From the NCBI GenBank assembly GCA_963082975.1, contig OY720347.1:27806221-27870220 (forward strand): a stretch of 64,000 nt of DNA. Direction: 5' to 3'. Below the pieces are notes generated by a model that was not told where the DNA came from, searched no databases, and saw only the letters and a program-made list of their open reading frames with translations. The DNA comes from Labia minor. Its lineage: Eukaryota; Arthropoda; Insecta; Dermaptera; Spongiphoridae. This document shows, piece after piece, positions 25,101 to 38,600 of this stretch (position 1 is the stretch's first letter; every line of letters begins with the position of its first letter). Both the position numbers and the translations under genes were made by a program.

Positions 25101-28100
25101 GTAATAATATATTTGGCAGACAATTGTGTCATGTAAATGGAGTTGAGTAAGTAAGTACATTATAATATAATATACACTCAACAGATATATATCATATAAT
25201 TTAGATTTATAAATAAATAATTTTTGATTTTATTTTTATCAGTTTAAAAAGAGATTATATGTATTTATTTATTATTTTTAAAATATAATATAACATAAAT
25301 TAAGTGACCTTTGCCAATTAGTCTGGTGCGATCAATGGTCCATAGATGTTAATCGCCTGAAACGCCGTAACGCCACAATAATAATAATAATAAAGGGAAA
25401 ATGTATACTTTCAATTGCTTATATTTTGATTTATATTTTTCTAAACATTTATAAATCTATTGATAACATACTAGATACTATATTAATATTTATATATATA
25501 TATATATATATATGAATAGAATTGGCGACTTTTGCTAGGGGTTTTTTCCAATAGGAATTCTTCTTTGGCTTTACAATAATAAATTGTAATTTATTTTTTT
25601 ATAAAGAAATTTATTTATATATTTATTATTTATTTATTTACAAGTATATACTATACTTCTGTTTTTCTTGATGTCAGAGCATAGTTCTTTTGAGGCTGCA
25701 CAAAGAAAATTTGATTGATGCTCGGGGAAGATATACATAGTTGTTGTTCAATGGTTAAAGCCAGAGCGCGAGGTTTTAATAACGCAGGATCAGTGGTGAT
25801 TATGAGTGACCAGCATTCGCTATATTTCTTCTCATTAATAAAATACTCATTTATTTTGCCATTAGCTACCAATCCATGCCCATGCTTGACGTCATAATCC
25901 AACTTAATTATATTTACAAAATTCAAGATTTCAGCCATTTCAAATTTCCATATATATATAAATTTAGGAATATTTTGATAATGTAGAGGCTGTGGAGGGG
26001 GTCCGTTCGGTCTCTAGTGTAAATTTTCTAATGAGAGCAACAGGAAGACTTCGTCTTTGGGCTTTTCAATAAAAGCTTATAAAAAACAATTTATTAACAA
26101 TAAATATACAAATTAATTCACAATTCATACACTTTCAATACCTCCGGTCACAGTGATCTCTAGTTAAAGCAATCTCTTACGTCATAGTATTCTCTCCAAT
26201 TGGTGTCCGCGCTCCGATTTATATATCTATCCCGCTCTTATCGAGCGTTAATTGTGGTGGGAGTGGGGTCGGGAGACTTGGACAACACCAAAGGCCCTGT
26301 TTTAAGCATGATTGAGGATGGGGAAAAACGGATAATAATATCATATAACATAATCGACATCTCTTTTGAATTTTTAAACATATATATTTAAATTTATCCA
26401 CAATCATTGTAAAACTGATATATACACTAATTTTCGTGTCATTCCTTAATAACCATTATCATCATTTCTATGTAAAAAATTATCGATATATAATATATTG
26501 GGTGAAAAAAAGAATATATTGTTAGATATATGTATGTTTATATATATATTGTTAGTTATGCTTTGTTTCGAGTTAATTTCAAATGGTTCAAGTGATCTTA
26601 TCAAATCCGTTATTTATATCTATATCTGGTTGATTAGTTTAGTTTAATAAAAAACTATATAATCAAATTTTTTCAAATAAAATATATAATTTATTTTAAT
26701 ATTTATTGAGGTGTATTCTTTTTACTAATTTTTCGTATTAAGTAAATTATCTTAATTTAAAGTTCTCACAATTAAAATGTTTTAAATTAGCCAAATGTTT
26801 AAAAAAGAGAATTTTAATTTTTAAGATTGAAAAGATTGCTTTATGTTATATCATAAAAAAATTGTATAATTTAAATAATTATAAATTTTTAATTTTTTAT
26901 CGATTTTATTCCAAAAGAAAAAAATATAACCACTGCATGATAGAACAACTTTTATACATATCATTGAAGATAATAAATATACTAAAATAGTATTAAATAT
27001 ACTCATCGGAATGTGGTTTTACACTTTTGTCTTTTTTATTTCTATAATATTTTATTGTTACGAGTATATATTTGTTAAAATGTGTTTTATCCTTATAAAT
27101 AAATTCACTGGTTTGTACAACTTTTCAAACAGTCTAAGTCACTGTTTCCCAAAGAAAATGTCAATACAACATTGAATTCCTTATTTACTTCTTTTTTAAA
27201 TTATTTGATAATATTTTTGGAAATTATAAATAAAACTAAAATCATGTGTTAACATCTAATGAAATTATAAATATCGTATCTAAAAAGTTAGCAATGTTTA
27301 GGGAGTCGGAAGCAATATAATAATATTAAAGTATGTCACAGGTAATAAATAAGTTGACCTGTGGCCAGGTCCGAACCGACCGACTGTTTGAAATAAATTA
27401 ATTTCCAGCTACAGAAACAATTTCAAATAATTTTAATATATCTATTAATGTAATAAAAAACAGATATGGATACATAAATAATAAATATAAACATTTTTAA
27501 TTTTATTTTATTTATAATATATATGCAAGACCAGGCTGTGACGTCATGAATGGCTGGATGACGTCATATAATTTTAAATCAAGAAAAAACTAATAAATAT
27601 GATTTTTCTCGAGGATAAAACCAATACAAAGTGCATGATTCGTGGTGATATATAAAAAAATCTCCGGACGGACGGACAGACGGACAGACGGACAGACGGA
27701 CGGACAGACGGACGGACAGACATCATGCTAAAAATACTTTTTTCTGTTTAGAAAATGCATGATTCGTGGAGTTATGTAAAAATCTCCACATGTGAAATTT
27801 GGTGTGAAAACAATACCTCCCTTACTATCGTCGGTCGGTAAAAAAGGTTGGAAAACACTGATCTAAATCAAAGTTAGGCATATACGCTTCTTTATAAATT
27901 AACTGAGTCTCCAAGATTTAAAGCTGATTATTTTATTAATAATAGTTCAGAATATTTTTCATTGAATATTAACTTCATATATATCTAATTAATTTTTTGT
28001 TCTAAACATTTTATTCTAAAATATTTTCCAACATAATAGATCAAATTTTTATTCTAAAACTTATAAAATTATTATTATTCTCTTTTAAATTTAATTAGCG

Positions 28101-31100
28101 CCAAAAATATACCATATTAAATTTGAATTTGTATTGTTACATACGGATTCTGATAATATATGAAAAATTAGGAAATATTAATCTCATAGACATAGAGAGA
28201 GAGACTATGAATCGACTAGTCAAAGTCATAATGATTATTGATGTTTTAAAAAAATTACATATCAATCAATATATCAAAATATCAAATATATAAAATATAT
28301 CAAAATATTAGTTTTATCAGTGTTTATATTTTATATTATATACAAGTTTGAATTTATCTTAATTTTTTTTTTAATAAAATGTTTATTTAGTTTGAAAAAT
28401 GTCTAAGAGAAATAATTGGCACAAGTGACGTAGGAATCAAAAACAATAAAAATCATACTTTGAAAATAACTTAAACTTCAATTCAATCAAAGTAGATATG
28501 TTCACACACGGACTTTAAAATATATATCATAATTATCATAATCATTCGATAATCAAATTTTCAATATAATAGAAATTTTCTAGACTAACAATTAAATAAA
28601 AATATAATCATAATAATGATTTATTTTTATTTTTAATTAATTTTTAATACACTTTATTTAACTCACACTGTCCAGTTGTCCGGTTGTCCGTTTGTACGCG
28701 GGTTGTCCGCGGCATTTTATAATCGATATTTCAACAACTTCCCATCATTCAATCAACTTGAAATTTTGCATACGCGCTTGCTCCTGCTAATAATACACGA
28801 ATCAATTGAAAAATCCACTGAATTATTTATCTATTAGTGGTAATTAATTAACTAAACTTTCATATGCGGAATATGGAATAGTTCACTATTTCAATCATAG
28901 ATGACGATAGCAGTTCTAGAGGCGCTGAACACGACTAAAAAGTATAAAATAAATTTAAGTAAAAAGAAATCTTTTTAAAAAACACACTTTACTTAAAATT
29001 CCCCTAAAAAGTAAAAAATAAAATCACTGTAAAGTGTGTGCGCTCAAATTATAATAACACCGCAAAACATTTGCTTCCACACACATTTGGTGTTATTATA
29101 ATTTGAGCGCACACACTTTACAGTGATTTTATTTTTTACGTTTTTTAAAAAGATTTCTTTTTACTTAAATTTATTATTAAATTGTTTGTATTGAATCCAT
29201 AAATATCAATAAGTTATTGTATTAATTAAGTGTACTCGCTGATATAATAAGGAATATAAAGTCTTAATAATTGTCTAAAGTTTCGGTTTCGAATAAGCAA
29301 GAGTACAATAAATTAAGTTGTATGTTTGTTTAGAAATCATCCAGATTTCAGCTGATTTTAGTTAGAATTGAATGATTTATGATTTTGAATTATATGTAAA
29401 TAAAAGAGTTAAAAAAAACATGAATATACATCATAATTATTTCTTAAATTTTTTCAAAATATTGTTTTCAATATAATATGTGAATTCTTAAGGTACAAAT
29501 ATATATTATTAAAGTTAATGACGTTTCACTTGATTACAAAAATAAAAAACTTATTACAAAATTGAATATGATACTTTAAGAATCCCAGGATAAAAGATGA
29601 AGCAATGCCTAGTTATAATAAACATTAAACAAAAACTCTCCCCTCCACGAATCTCGCCTCAAACTGTAAAAGATTAAATAGACAGATTGTTCAAGGCAGG
29701 GAGGTAAATCACGGAAAATGACAATGAAATTGGAAGTAATTGTTTGTTCTTATTTTTCTTTTACAAATATGATAAATGATTATTGGTGTTGGTTAATAGT
29801 TGTTTCAATTGAGAAACTTTCAACCATTTTATTTTTCTCAAATAAATCTTTGTCTTGAATAATTTTTAAAATTGATAACAAATCTTATGATATAAGAATA
29901 TTCTACGTATAACAATATAATAAAAAAATTTTAAATTAATTTTTATTAATTATATATAGGATCTTGTATTTTTTCTTTATTCACACATTTATTTATCTTA
30001 GCTATTAGTTATTCTATTAAAATAATCACGAACAAAAATCATGAAACGGTTGGTTACTAAAATAAGTAATAAATTAAATAGACAAGGGAAAATTATTTAT
30101 TAATATTATTATAATATTTTTAGATTATTATTCAAGATATATATTATTTGCATAATGAAATCTTTACGAGTGTTCTCGTTTTCTAAGTGCATAGTAAAAC
30201 ATTTATATCATATTTAGATATTTATTTAATATTTAATAACTAATTTTATCTTTAGACCATTATTTCCTTTTTTGAGACTAGTTTTAATGCAATCCCATTA
30301 ATTTGGTATAGGAAAAAACAATAGTGTATTTTTTTAATTTAAATCACCTTTAAATCATCCTTTAGTATTTTTTATTCTTTAATATTTTTAATTTTATAAT
30401 TTTGAAAAGATATTAAAAAAAATAATAATAATAATAATAAAGGAATCATTCTCTCCTTTTTTATATCATTTACCCCAAAAAAATTATAAAAAAACAATTA
30501 TTAATTTACCTAGGCAACAAAAAATTCAATCCTACCAATCCATTTTAATATATAAATTTAATTATATATTATATAATTACTTATTTTAAATTAAATGCGT
30601 AGAGGAATAATAATATTAATAATAAATAAATATATATATATATATAAGTATATATTTAATTATTAAATAAAAATAATTAAGTTTGATTGTGTTTTTAATA
30701 AAGCATTATGATTTTGAACATGAACTCAAAATTAACTGAACGAATAGAGAATTTTAATTATACATTAATTATATATCATTTACATTTTTGTTATTTTGCT
30801 TTGTTTTGTTTTTTTGTATTCTGATTTGCATCTGATTTTGACATTTTTTTTGCTTCTTTGTAAATACTCTACATATAGGTATATGTATAACCTTTTTAAA
30901 TTAAATAAATTTATAAATAATTTTCATTAGATGTATTATCACACAAATTTATCAAAGTTTAATCTCAATAAAAAATGTATTTTTTATTAATGTTTATCGT
31001 CGCTGAAATTATGTAGAAGATAGTATAAGTCAAAAATATACTATGGGGTTTTATTTTTAATTATTATTATATATTATGAAACATATAAATTAATATTTTA

Positions 31101-34100
31101 TTTATTTTTTGTTATAATTATTTTTAGCTGAATTTTTTTTATGATCAAAAAGGATAGGTCATTTAATAAGGTTTATACGTAAATTATATTAAGATTGAAA
31201 TAGAAACTTATAGACTACTTAAATGCTAGAAAATGATGAGAATCAGATCATATATTATTATACAAAAGAAAATCACAAAGAATTTGCCTAGCAATTATCT
31301 TAATTTGACAATTCAAAGAAATGGGGCTAATATTTCAATCTTAGTATTAAATTTATTATTGCTGTTATGAAAAAATGAAAGTAAATTTTTTAAAAAATAT
31401 TATATGGAAAAAGTTTTGTATTCAAAAATTTTTGCTAAAACATGTTGAAACAATAATTTCTTCACTATAAATTATTTAATTTTTGTTAATTGTTTTTTAT
31501 ATAGAAAATATCAACATATTATAAAATAAATATAACCTAAAAAAATAGTGGGATTAAACGTTATTTCTAAAAATGCAATTAATGATGAAAAATATTTCAC
31601 TAATATCACTAAAAATATAGTAAGGAAAAGCAAACATGGTTTTATTTTGCTTTCCAAAACAAATAAATTAGTAAATAAAAATAAAATAATCACAAAAACA
31701 AACGATCCATTTAATTTTAAAAGAATTTTCAACTCTTTTTTGTAATATTTCGATTTAATTGTATTTTGCTATTCTGTCTGATCATTTTATTCTAACCAGA
31801 TCAAATGGATACAAAAAATACTTACAGATAATTAAACAATTGTTTTTTTTTAAGAACCTCTCTCAACCCATTTTTCTACTGGATCAATGAGAAAAAATTC
31901 AATACATGCTCAAATGATATGAGATAGGATTCCGTATTTAGTTGTAAATCAGATCAGATAAGTTATTATTTTATTGATAAATAATGTGAAAATCCATTGC
32001 TTACCTACTTATAAGTAAATCATTGTCGGTAAATAAACGATAAATAAAAAAAAATAAATGATTTATAAAATTTTACTTTGTATGATAAAATTTGGTTAAA
32101 GGTAAAAAATAGATAAATAAGTTGACCTGTGGCCAGGTCCAAACCGACCGAGGGTTTGAATTAAATTAATTTCCAGCTACAGAAACAGTTTCAAATAATT
32201 TTAATATATCTATTAATGTAATAAAAAACAGATATGGATATAACAAATATTTTTAATTTTATTTTATTTATAATATATATGTAAGACCAGCCTGTGACGT
32301 CATATAATTTTAAATTAAGAAAAAACTAATAAAGATGATTTGATTGATCAACTTTTGGTGTATATCCGGAAACCCGAAGTGGTAGTATTAGCGATCGACG
32401 ATAGGAAGGAAAGGGTTATTTTCACACCAGACTTCACATGAGGAGATTTTTTTACATATCTACACAAATCATGCACTTTGTATTGGTTTTATCCTCGGGA
32501 AAATCATCTTCATTAGTTTTTTCTTAATTTAAAATTATATGACGTCACCCAGCTCTTCATGACGTCACAGCCAGCTCTTACTTATATATTATAAATAAAA
32601 TAAAATTAAAAATATTTATGTTATATGCCTATCTGTTTTTTATTGCATTAATAGATATATTAAAATTATTTGAAATTGTTTCTGTAGCTGGAAATTAATT
32701 TATTTAAAACTGTTGGTCGGTTCTGAGCCTGGCCACAGGTCAACTTATTTAAATATAGATTAAATTAATATAAAAATATTTAATAAAAAAATGCACGATT
32801 AATATACATAATTCGTATAAAAATATTATTAGTTAATTGTTATTTTTTAAATTAATATTTTTTTATATTCATTCTTATGAATATATAAATATTAGATCTT
32901 TCAATTTCAATATTCATTTTAATCATATTTTTGTTTGATGATTTTAAATAAATATTTATAAAACTTCTAAAAAGAGTGAAAAAATACTTATATTTTTTTA
33001 AAAATAAAATCCTTTAAAATTGAAACAAAATTAAACATATATCCTTTGTTAAAAGATGATTTAAAAAGTTGTATTAAGTTGAGTATCATCTAAAAATTGC
33101 TTTTTTAAGTGCATTAAAATCAAGGTAAATTTTACTTATTTATATAGGAAGAAATTAGGAAACTTTATTTTTAAAGAATAACTAATCTCAAATAAATTAA
33201 AATTATTTACAAAAATGTATAAAGGTATAAATTTTTGTTCAATACAATTTCTATAAATTAGATATATATATTATTTATATATATATAGATTATTATATAT
33301 ATAGATATAGATATATTTAATAAAAATATAAAAACAACATTAATTATTATTATACATGTATTAAATAAATATAAAACTTAGGAAATAAAATATAGAATTT
33401 TTGTATAACCTTTTATAACATACAACAACATTGCAACAAATAATTATCTTTAAATAATTAATTAATTATTTTAATACCTTATATATAATTATCTATTTTA
33501 TAGCTTTAATGTATCATTTGGTGTGTTACTTGTTGAGTAGAAAGTATTCAATTTAAAAAATCACTATATTATAAAATTAAAAAAATGCTTATTAATTATC
33601 CTAGAAATTTTATAAATATCTTCATCTTTTTTCATTTATTTATTTTTTAAAAATAAACTTTCTATTGTGATTTTTTACTATCTCGTTGAGATTTTGATGT
33701 TTTTATACGTTTTAAAGGTTCCTGAATCATTTTCAATAAGGTTGAAAAAAATGTCTGTGTGTGTGTGTGTGTATGTAGTCAAGATTGCGCAAAAACGGTT
33801 TGAGCTAGAATGATGAAATTTGGTACATGAGCATTATTCAAAATTCGTAGTTTTCTATCAACTTTTGAGAAATGTAGCTCAACCGGAAGAGGGTCATTAC
33901 TTACAACGTTTTGATTTTTTTTCCTCTAAAGTGACCGTAAAAATAAAGATATATGTTTGATAATTTTTACATGATTAATAATTGTATAAAACTGCTATAT
34001 ATAGAATTTCAGCTTGATTGATTCGCTGAAATTACCAGAATTAATTTTTTAACACTGCAAATCTCACGCTTCAACACGTGACGTGGTGCCATCAACAAAA

Positions 34101-35608
34101 AGCCAAACATGCGCTGGTTTAATATTTATTATTTATAATTTATAATTAATTAAATTTAATTTCAATATAATATATTATGTTATTTAATCCAATTCTCAAA
34201 TTGCGAGATAGTCGAGTGGAGACACACCAGCTAAATTTTACCGACCGACGATAGTAAGGGAGGTATTGTTTTCACACCAAATTTCACATGTGGAGATTTT
34301 TACATATCTCCACGAATCATGCATTTTCTAAACAGAAAAAAGTATTTTTAGCATGATGTCTGTCCGTCCGTCTGTCTGTCTGTCCGTCCGTCTGTCCGTC
34401 CGTATAGATGTGTACAGCCTGAACGGCTCAACCGATTTTGATGAAATTTGGTATATTTACTTAATGCATCAGTGGGATGAATTGATCAACTTTTGGTGCA
34501 ATTCCGGAAACCGGAAGTGGTAGTATTAGCGATCGACGATAGGAAGGAAAGGGTTATTTTCACACCAAAGAGATTTTTTTATATATCACCACGAATCATG
34601 CACTTTGTATTGGTTTTATCCTCGAGAAAAATCATATTTATTAGTTTTTTCTTGATTTAAAATTATATGACGTCACCCAGCCATTCATGACGTAACCTCC
34701 TGGTCTTGCATATATATTATAAATAAAATAAAATTAAAAATGTTTATATTTATTATTTATGTATCCATATCTGTTTTTTATTACATTAATAGATATATTA
34801 AAATTATTTGAAATTGTTTCTGTAGCTGGAAATTAATTTATTTCAAACCGTCGGTCGGTTCGGACCTGGCCACAGGTCAACTTATTATATATATCGAGTG
34901 ATGGAATGGTACACGTTTTAAAATCCCTCCAAATATATAAAGACTTTAAAAAAATGCATGATAATGTTACAATAAAATGATTAATTAATTTTACACACCA
35001 AAATATGTTCAAAAATTAAATTTAAATTTTTTAATATTACAATTTTATAATGGATTAAAAAATAATTTTTACACACACCTTTTCGACAGCCACAAATGAA
35101 TGGATTTTGGTTTCAATGAATAATAAAATTGAACTCAAAAGAAAAAGAATAAATTTTAAATATATTTTCAATTTGTGATCTATAATCAACCAAGAAAGTT
35201 CTATTTTTCTTAGTTTATTGCTCAGCAAAAAAAAAATTAATTAAATACGTATTATGAATATTTAATTATTTATTTTTATAAAATAATTTTGCGTGGGAAA
35301 GTTACAGATCTTGTTAATTACATGATCCTTGACTTGGCTAAATGCTTTTCATACTCACTATTTAATTCAAGTTTAAATATCCGGGTTGGATCGATTGGTT
35401 GTTTGATGTATTAAGCACGAATAACCTTACTTCATGTTTATTCAATTTAATTAAATTAGTTTTATTCTACTATGAAAATCATTAATTTAGTTAAATTAAA
35501 TTTATTAATATATTAAAAAAAAATGAATTTTAAGATATAATCATATAAGAAAAGAAAACGTAAGAGAAGATTTAAATATGCTCAATAGATAGATATCTAT
35601 ACATATAC

Positions 35609-35642
<34 letters not shown>

Positions 35643-38600
35643 TCGTTTGTAGTTATTTTTCCTCTGCCATTTGTCTACCCATTATGTGTGAATTCTTTTT
35701 ATACAACAAGAAATCTGAAAATTATTTCTTAAAAAAGCAGACCTCGTCCTTGGCTTATCATCATGACATTTGTTATTTATAAATCCCATTTACAAAATAA
35801 TAATAATAATAATAATAATAATACTGAAAACAAAATTAAAAAAAGAAAATTAAAATTTTTTTTTATCTTCTCATCTTAGTAAATTTTTATTGAACTTCAA
35901 CTCTATAAGGAACCTTAAAGACATTCTTTTTCTAATTTATTTTGATTTCCAAAATTGTATTCTAATTTCTTTTGGTTTAATGGTGAATTTTATTTAATTT
36001 CTAGATGCTTCGGAGCAACGAGTCGTTTGTTATTATACCAACTGGTCCGTTTACAGACCAGGCAATGCCAAATTCTCACCTCAAAATATCAATCCTTATC
36101 TTTGTACGCATCTTATTTATGCTTTCGGTGGCTTGACAAGGGAGAATGGTCTCCGACCCTATGACAAATATCAAGATATAGAACAAGGTAAGTTTTAATA
36201 ATAGAATATTATTTATTCAGGATATTAAAAATGTAAATATGTATTTATTTATGTCATTGAGTAAATTAAATATAACTAAGTTTTGAAATATTAAAATTTA
36301 TAGTTTGGATAATAATACTAAATATTTTTGTTTAATATGAAAATAGTTTTAAAAATAAATAATATTTTACTCAACTATTTTTTATTAATTCTAATTGTAT
36401 ATAAGGAGAAATAACAACTAAATTATAGATTTCACATATTTTAAAATTTTTAATAGACATACATGGGCTGAAAAGTCGCGGGATTTCTCAATAGATGACG
36501 CCACTAGAAAATGAACATGACTCATTTCAAGAGGCTCATATGTCACTAGTTTATGTATGAAGTATCATGACATTTCGTCCATTCGTTTACAAGCTACAGT
36601 CGTTTGAGTGAAGCTACATAATAAAAATAAGCCTTCATAAGAAAAATGGAAGAACAGGAATATCGCGTCTTGATTAAACATTGCTATTTAATGGGAACAA
36701 CTTGTGAACAGTCATTACAGTGGTTGCAGGAATGTTATTCGACATTTGCTCCTTCGAGAACAACAGTTTATCAAGAAGGTATAATCCTGTTTTTCCATTT
36801 TTCTTATGAAGGCGAAAGTAGTATCATTCAAACGACTGTAGCTTGAAAATGAATGGACAAAATGTCATGATACTTCATACAGAAACTAGTGACAGATGAG
36901 CCTCTCGAAATGAGTCATGTTCATTTTCCAGTGGCGTCACTTTGAAAAATCCTGCGACTTTTCAGCCCATGTAGTATATAACATCCCTTGGATGTTTATA
37001 AATTAGAGTCACTTGTTAATAAAATTATAACAGCATTTAGCAGAGAAAGAAAATTTATATTTAAATAATTATATATTGTTTAATGTGGAAAAACTAATTG
37101 ATTGAAATAATATTATAAAAATTTCAATTTACATATTTTAATTTTTTTATTAATAATTTCAATTATTGTTAAATCAAAAATTCTCCACCTTATAAGCTTA
37201 AAATTTACTTTTTTTTAAAAATATTTAATTTATCTAAACTTAGAGAAACATATATTATAATTCTGCCAGAAGTTGATTTATTAAAGGATTTTTGAACAGC
37301 AGAATTAGTTTGGTTGCATAACGTTTAGGGGATTTATTCTATTTCATTTTCATTTTATTTTAGTAATTAGTTTTATTTAGGAGTGTAAGATTAGAAGTGC
37401 AGGTTATAATTCCATTTAATATATTGACTAATTAATCATTTATTTGATCATTTTAGCCTCTGATAGATTAGTATTATATAATAGTGTATTATGAAATACA
37501 AAAAAAAAACAAATAAGTAATTAATGACAAGATTTTGAGAATATTAATTAAATGTAAAATAATGATACAATAAATAATATTGATTTTAATTATGAAGAAA
37601 GTAACAAGTAGTACTATTACTTATTAAACATTAATCATGTCATAAGCATTTATTTTCCGTTTTCAAAACAACCTATTGACCCAATTTCATGTGGAATTTG
37701 TTCTTTGGAAAATTCTATCACATTTTTATTTTTTAAATTTAAAAGAAAATTATTCAAATTTTGGTAAAATAGTTCAACTATTTTCAATAATAGAAAAAAA
37801 TGTGAATTTAAAATTCTAGTTCATTTGAAGAATTAAGCAAAGTTATTTATTAGTTGAATGAGATTAATTAAATTAAAGAATGAAAAAAATATAAACATAA
37901 AATAAAGAGAAATAAGTTATTTAATGAATTTTTCTAGCATACTATGCATTATTATATAAAGCACTATTAAATATATTTTGATATAGGTATATATATATAT
38001 ATATATATATTACCTAAATATGATATTAAAAAAAAAATAAAATAAATTTATTTCCGTTATACTTAAATATTTTGCAACAATATGAAATTCGCATTAAAAT
38101 AATTTCCTATGAATAAGAATAATTTAAACAAGACTACTTATAATTTTTTCTTATAATTTGATTAAAACAATAACCTTTTATTTATTTCTCATCGTTTTAT
38201 TCGAGTTATATAATTAAAAATATGTTTGAAGGAAGTAAACTTTATTATAATATATAAATATCTTATTTGAATGCAGAGTTTATAGGAAGTTGGATGCAGA
38301 AAAAAGAAAAATGGATTGTTTACGGAAATCTACCTTTAAGTTTTATATTATAAAATAATTTTTCCGGACGACAGCGTTCGTTCCCGTGCATTCACATGCA
38401 TATCACTTGTCGTGATACAATCTCTTGTTTTCTTATATAAACAAATAATACCTAATGAATGAATCTCCCGAAAGATAATTATCTCTTTTATTTATTTCTA
38501 AGATCACTTCGTTAGTTAAACTAGGAAATTTTAAATTGATGGTTATCTTTTACAACAAAATATAAAAAATATATATTATAAAAATAGGTACCTATAAATA

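Larger units (their letters stand above)
27140..27860. mobile_element. hAT element with family B inserted inside
   Basis: Inverted ends CACTGTTTCCCAAAG (27140) and GGTTGGAAAACACTG (27860). Flanking 8-mers GTCTAAGT and ATCTAAAT match at six positions, consistent with an old hAT target duplication. Most of the interior is the family B copy (27351-27844). Confidence 0.6.

Noticed and set aside
27665-27720. Regular GGAC/AGAC spacing suggestive of an array
   Set aside because: A simple tetranucleotide repeat inside a transposon; it has no repeat-spacer structure, so it is not a CRISPR array.
31511-31745. Overlapping frames on both strands
   Set aside because: Mutual antisense AT-rich frames without domain content.
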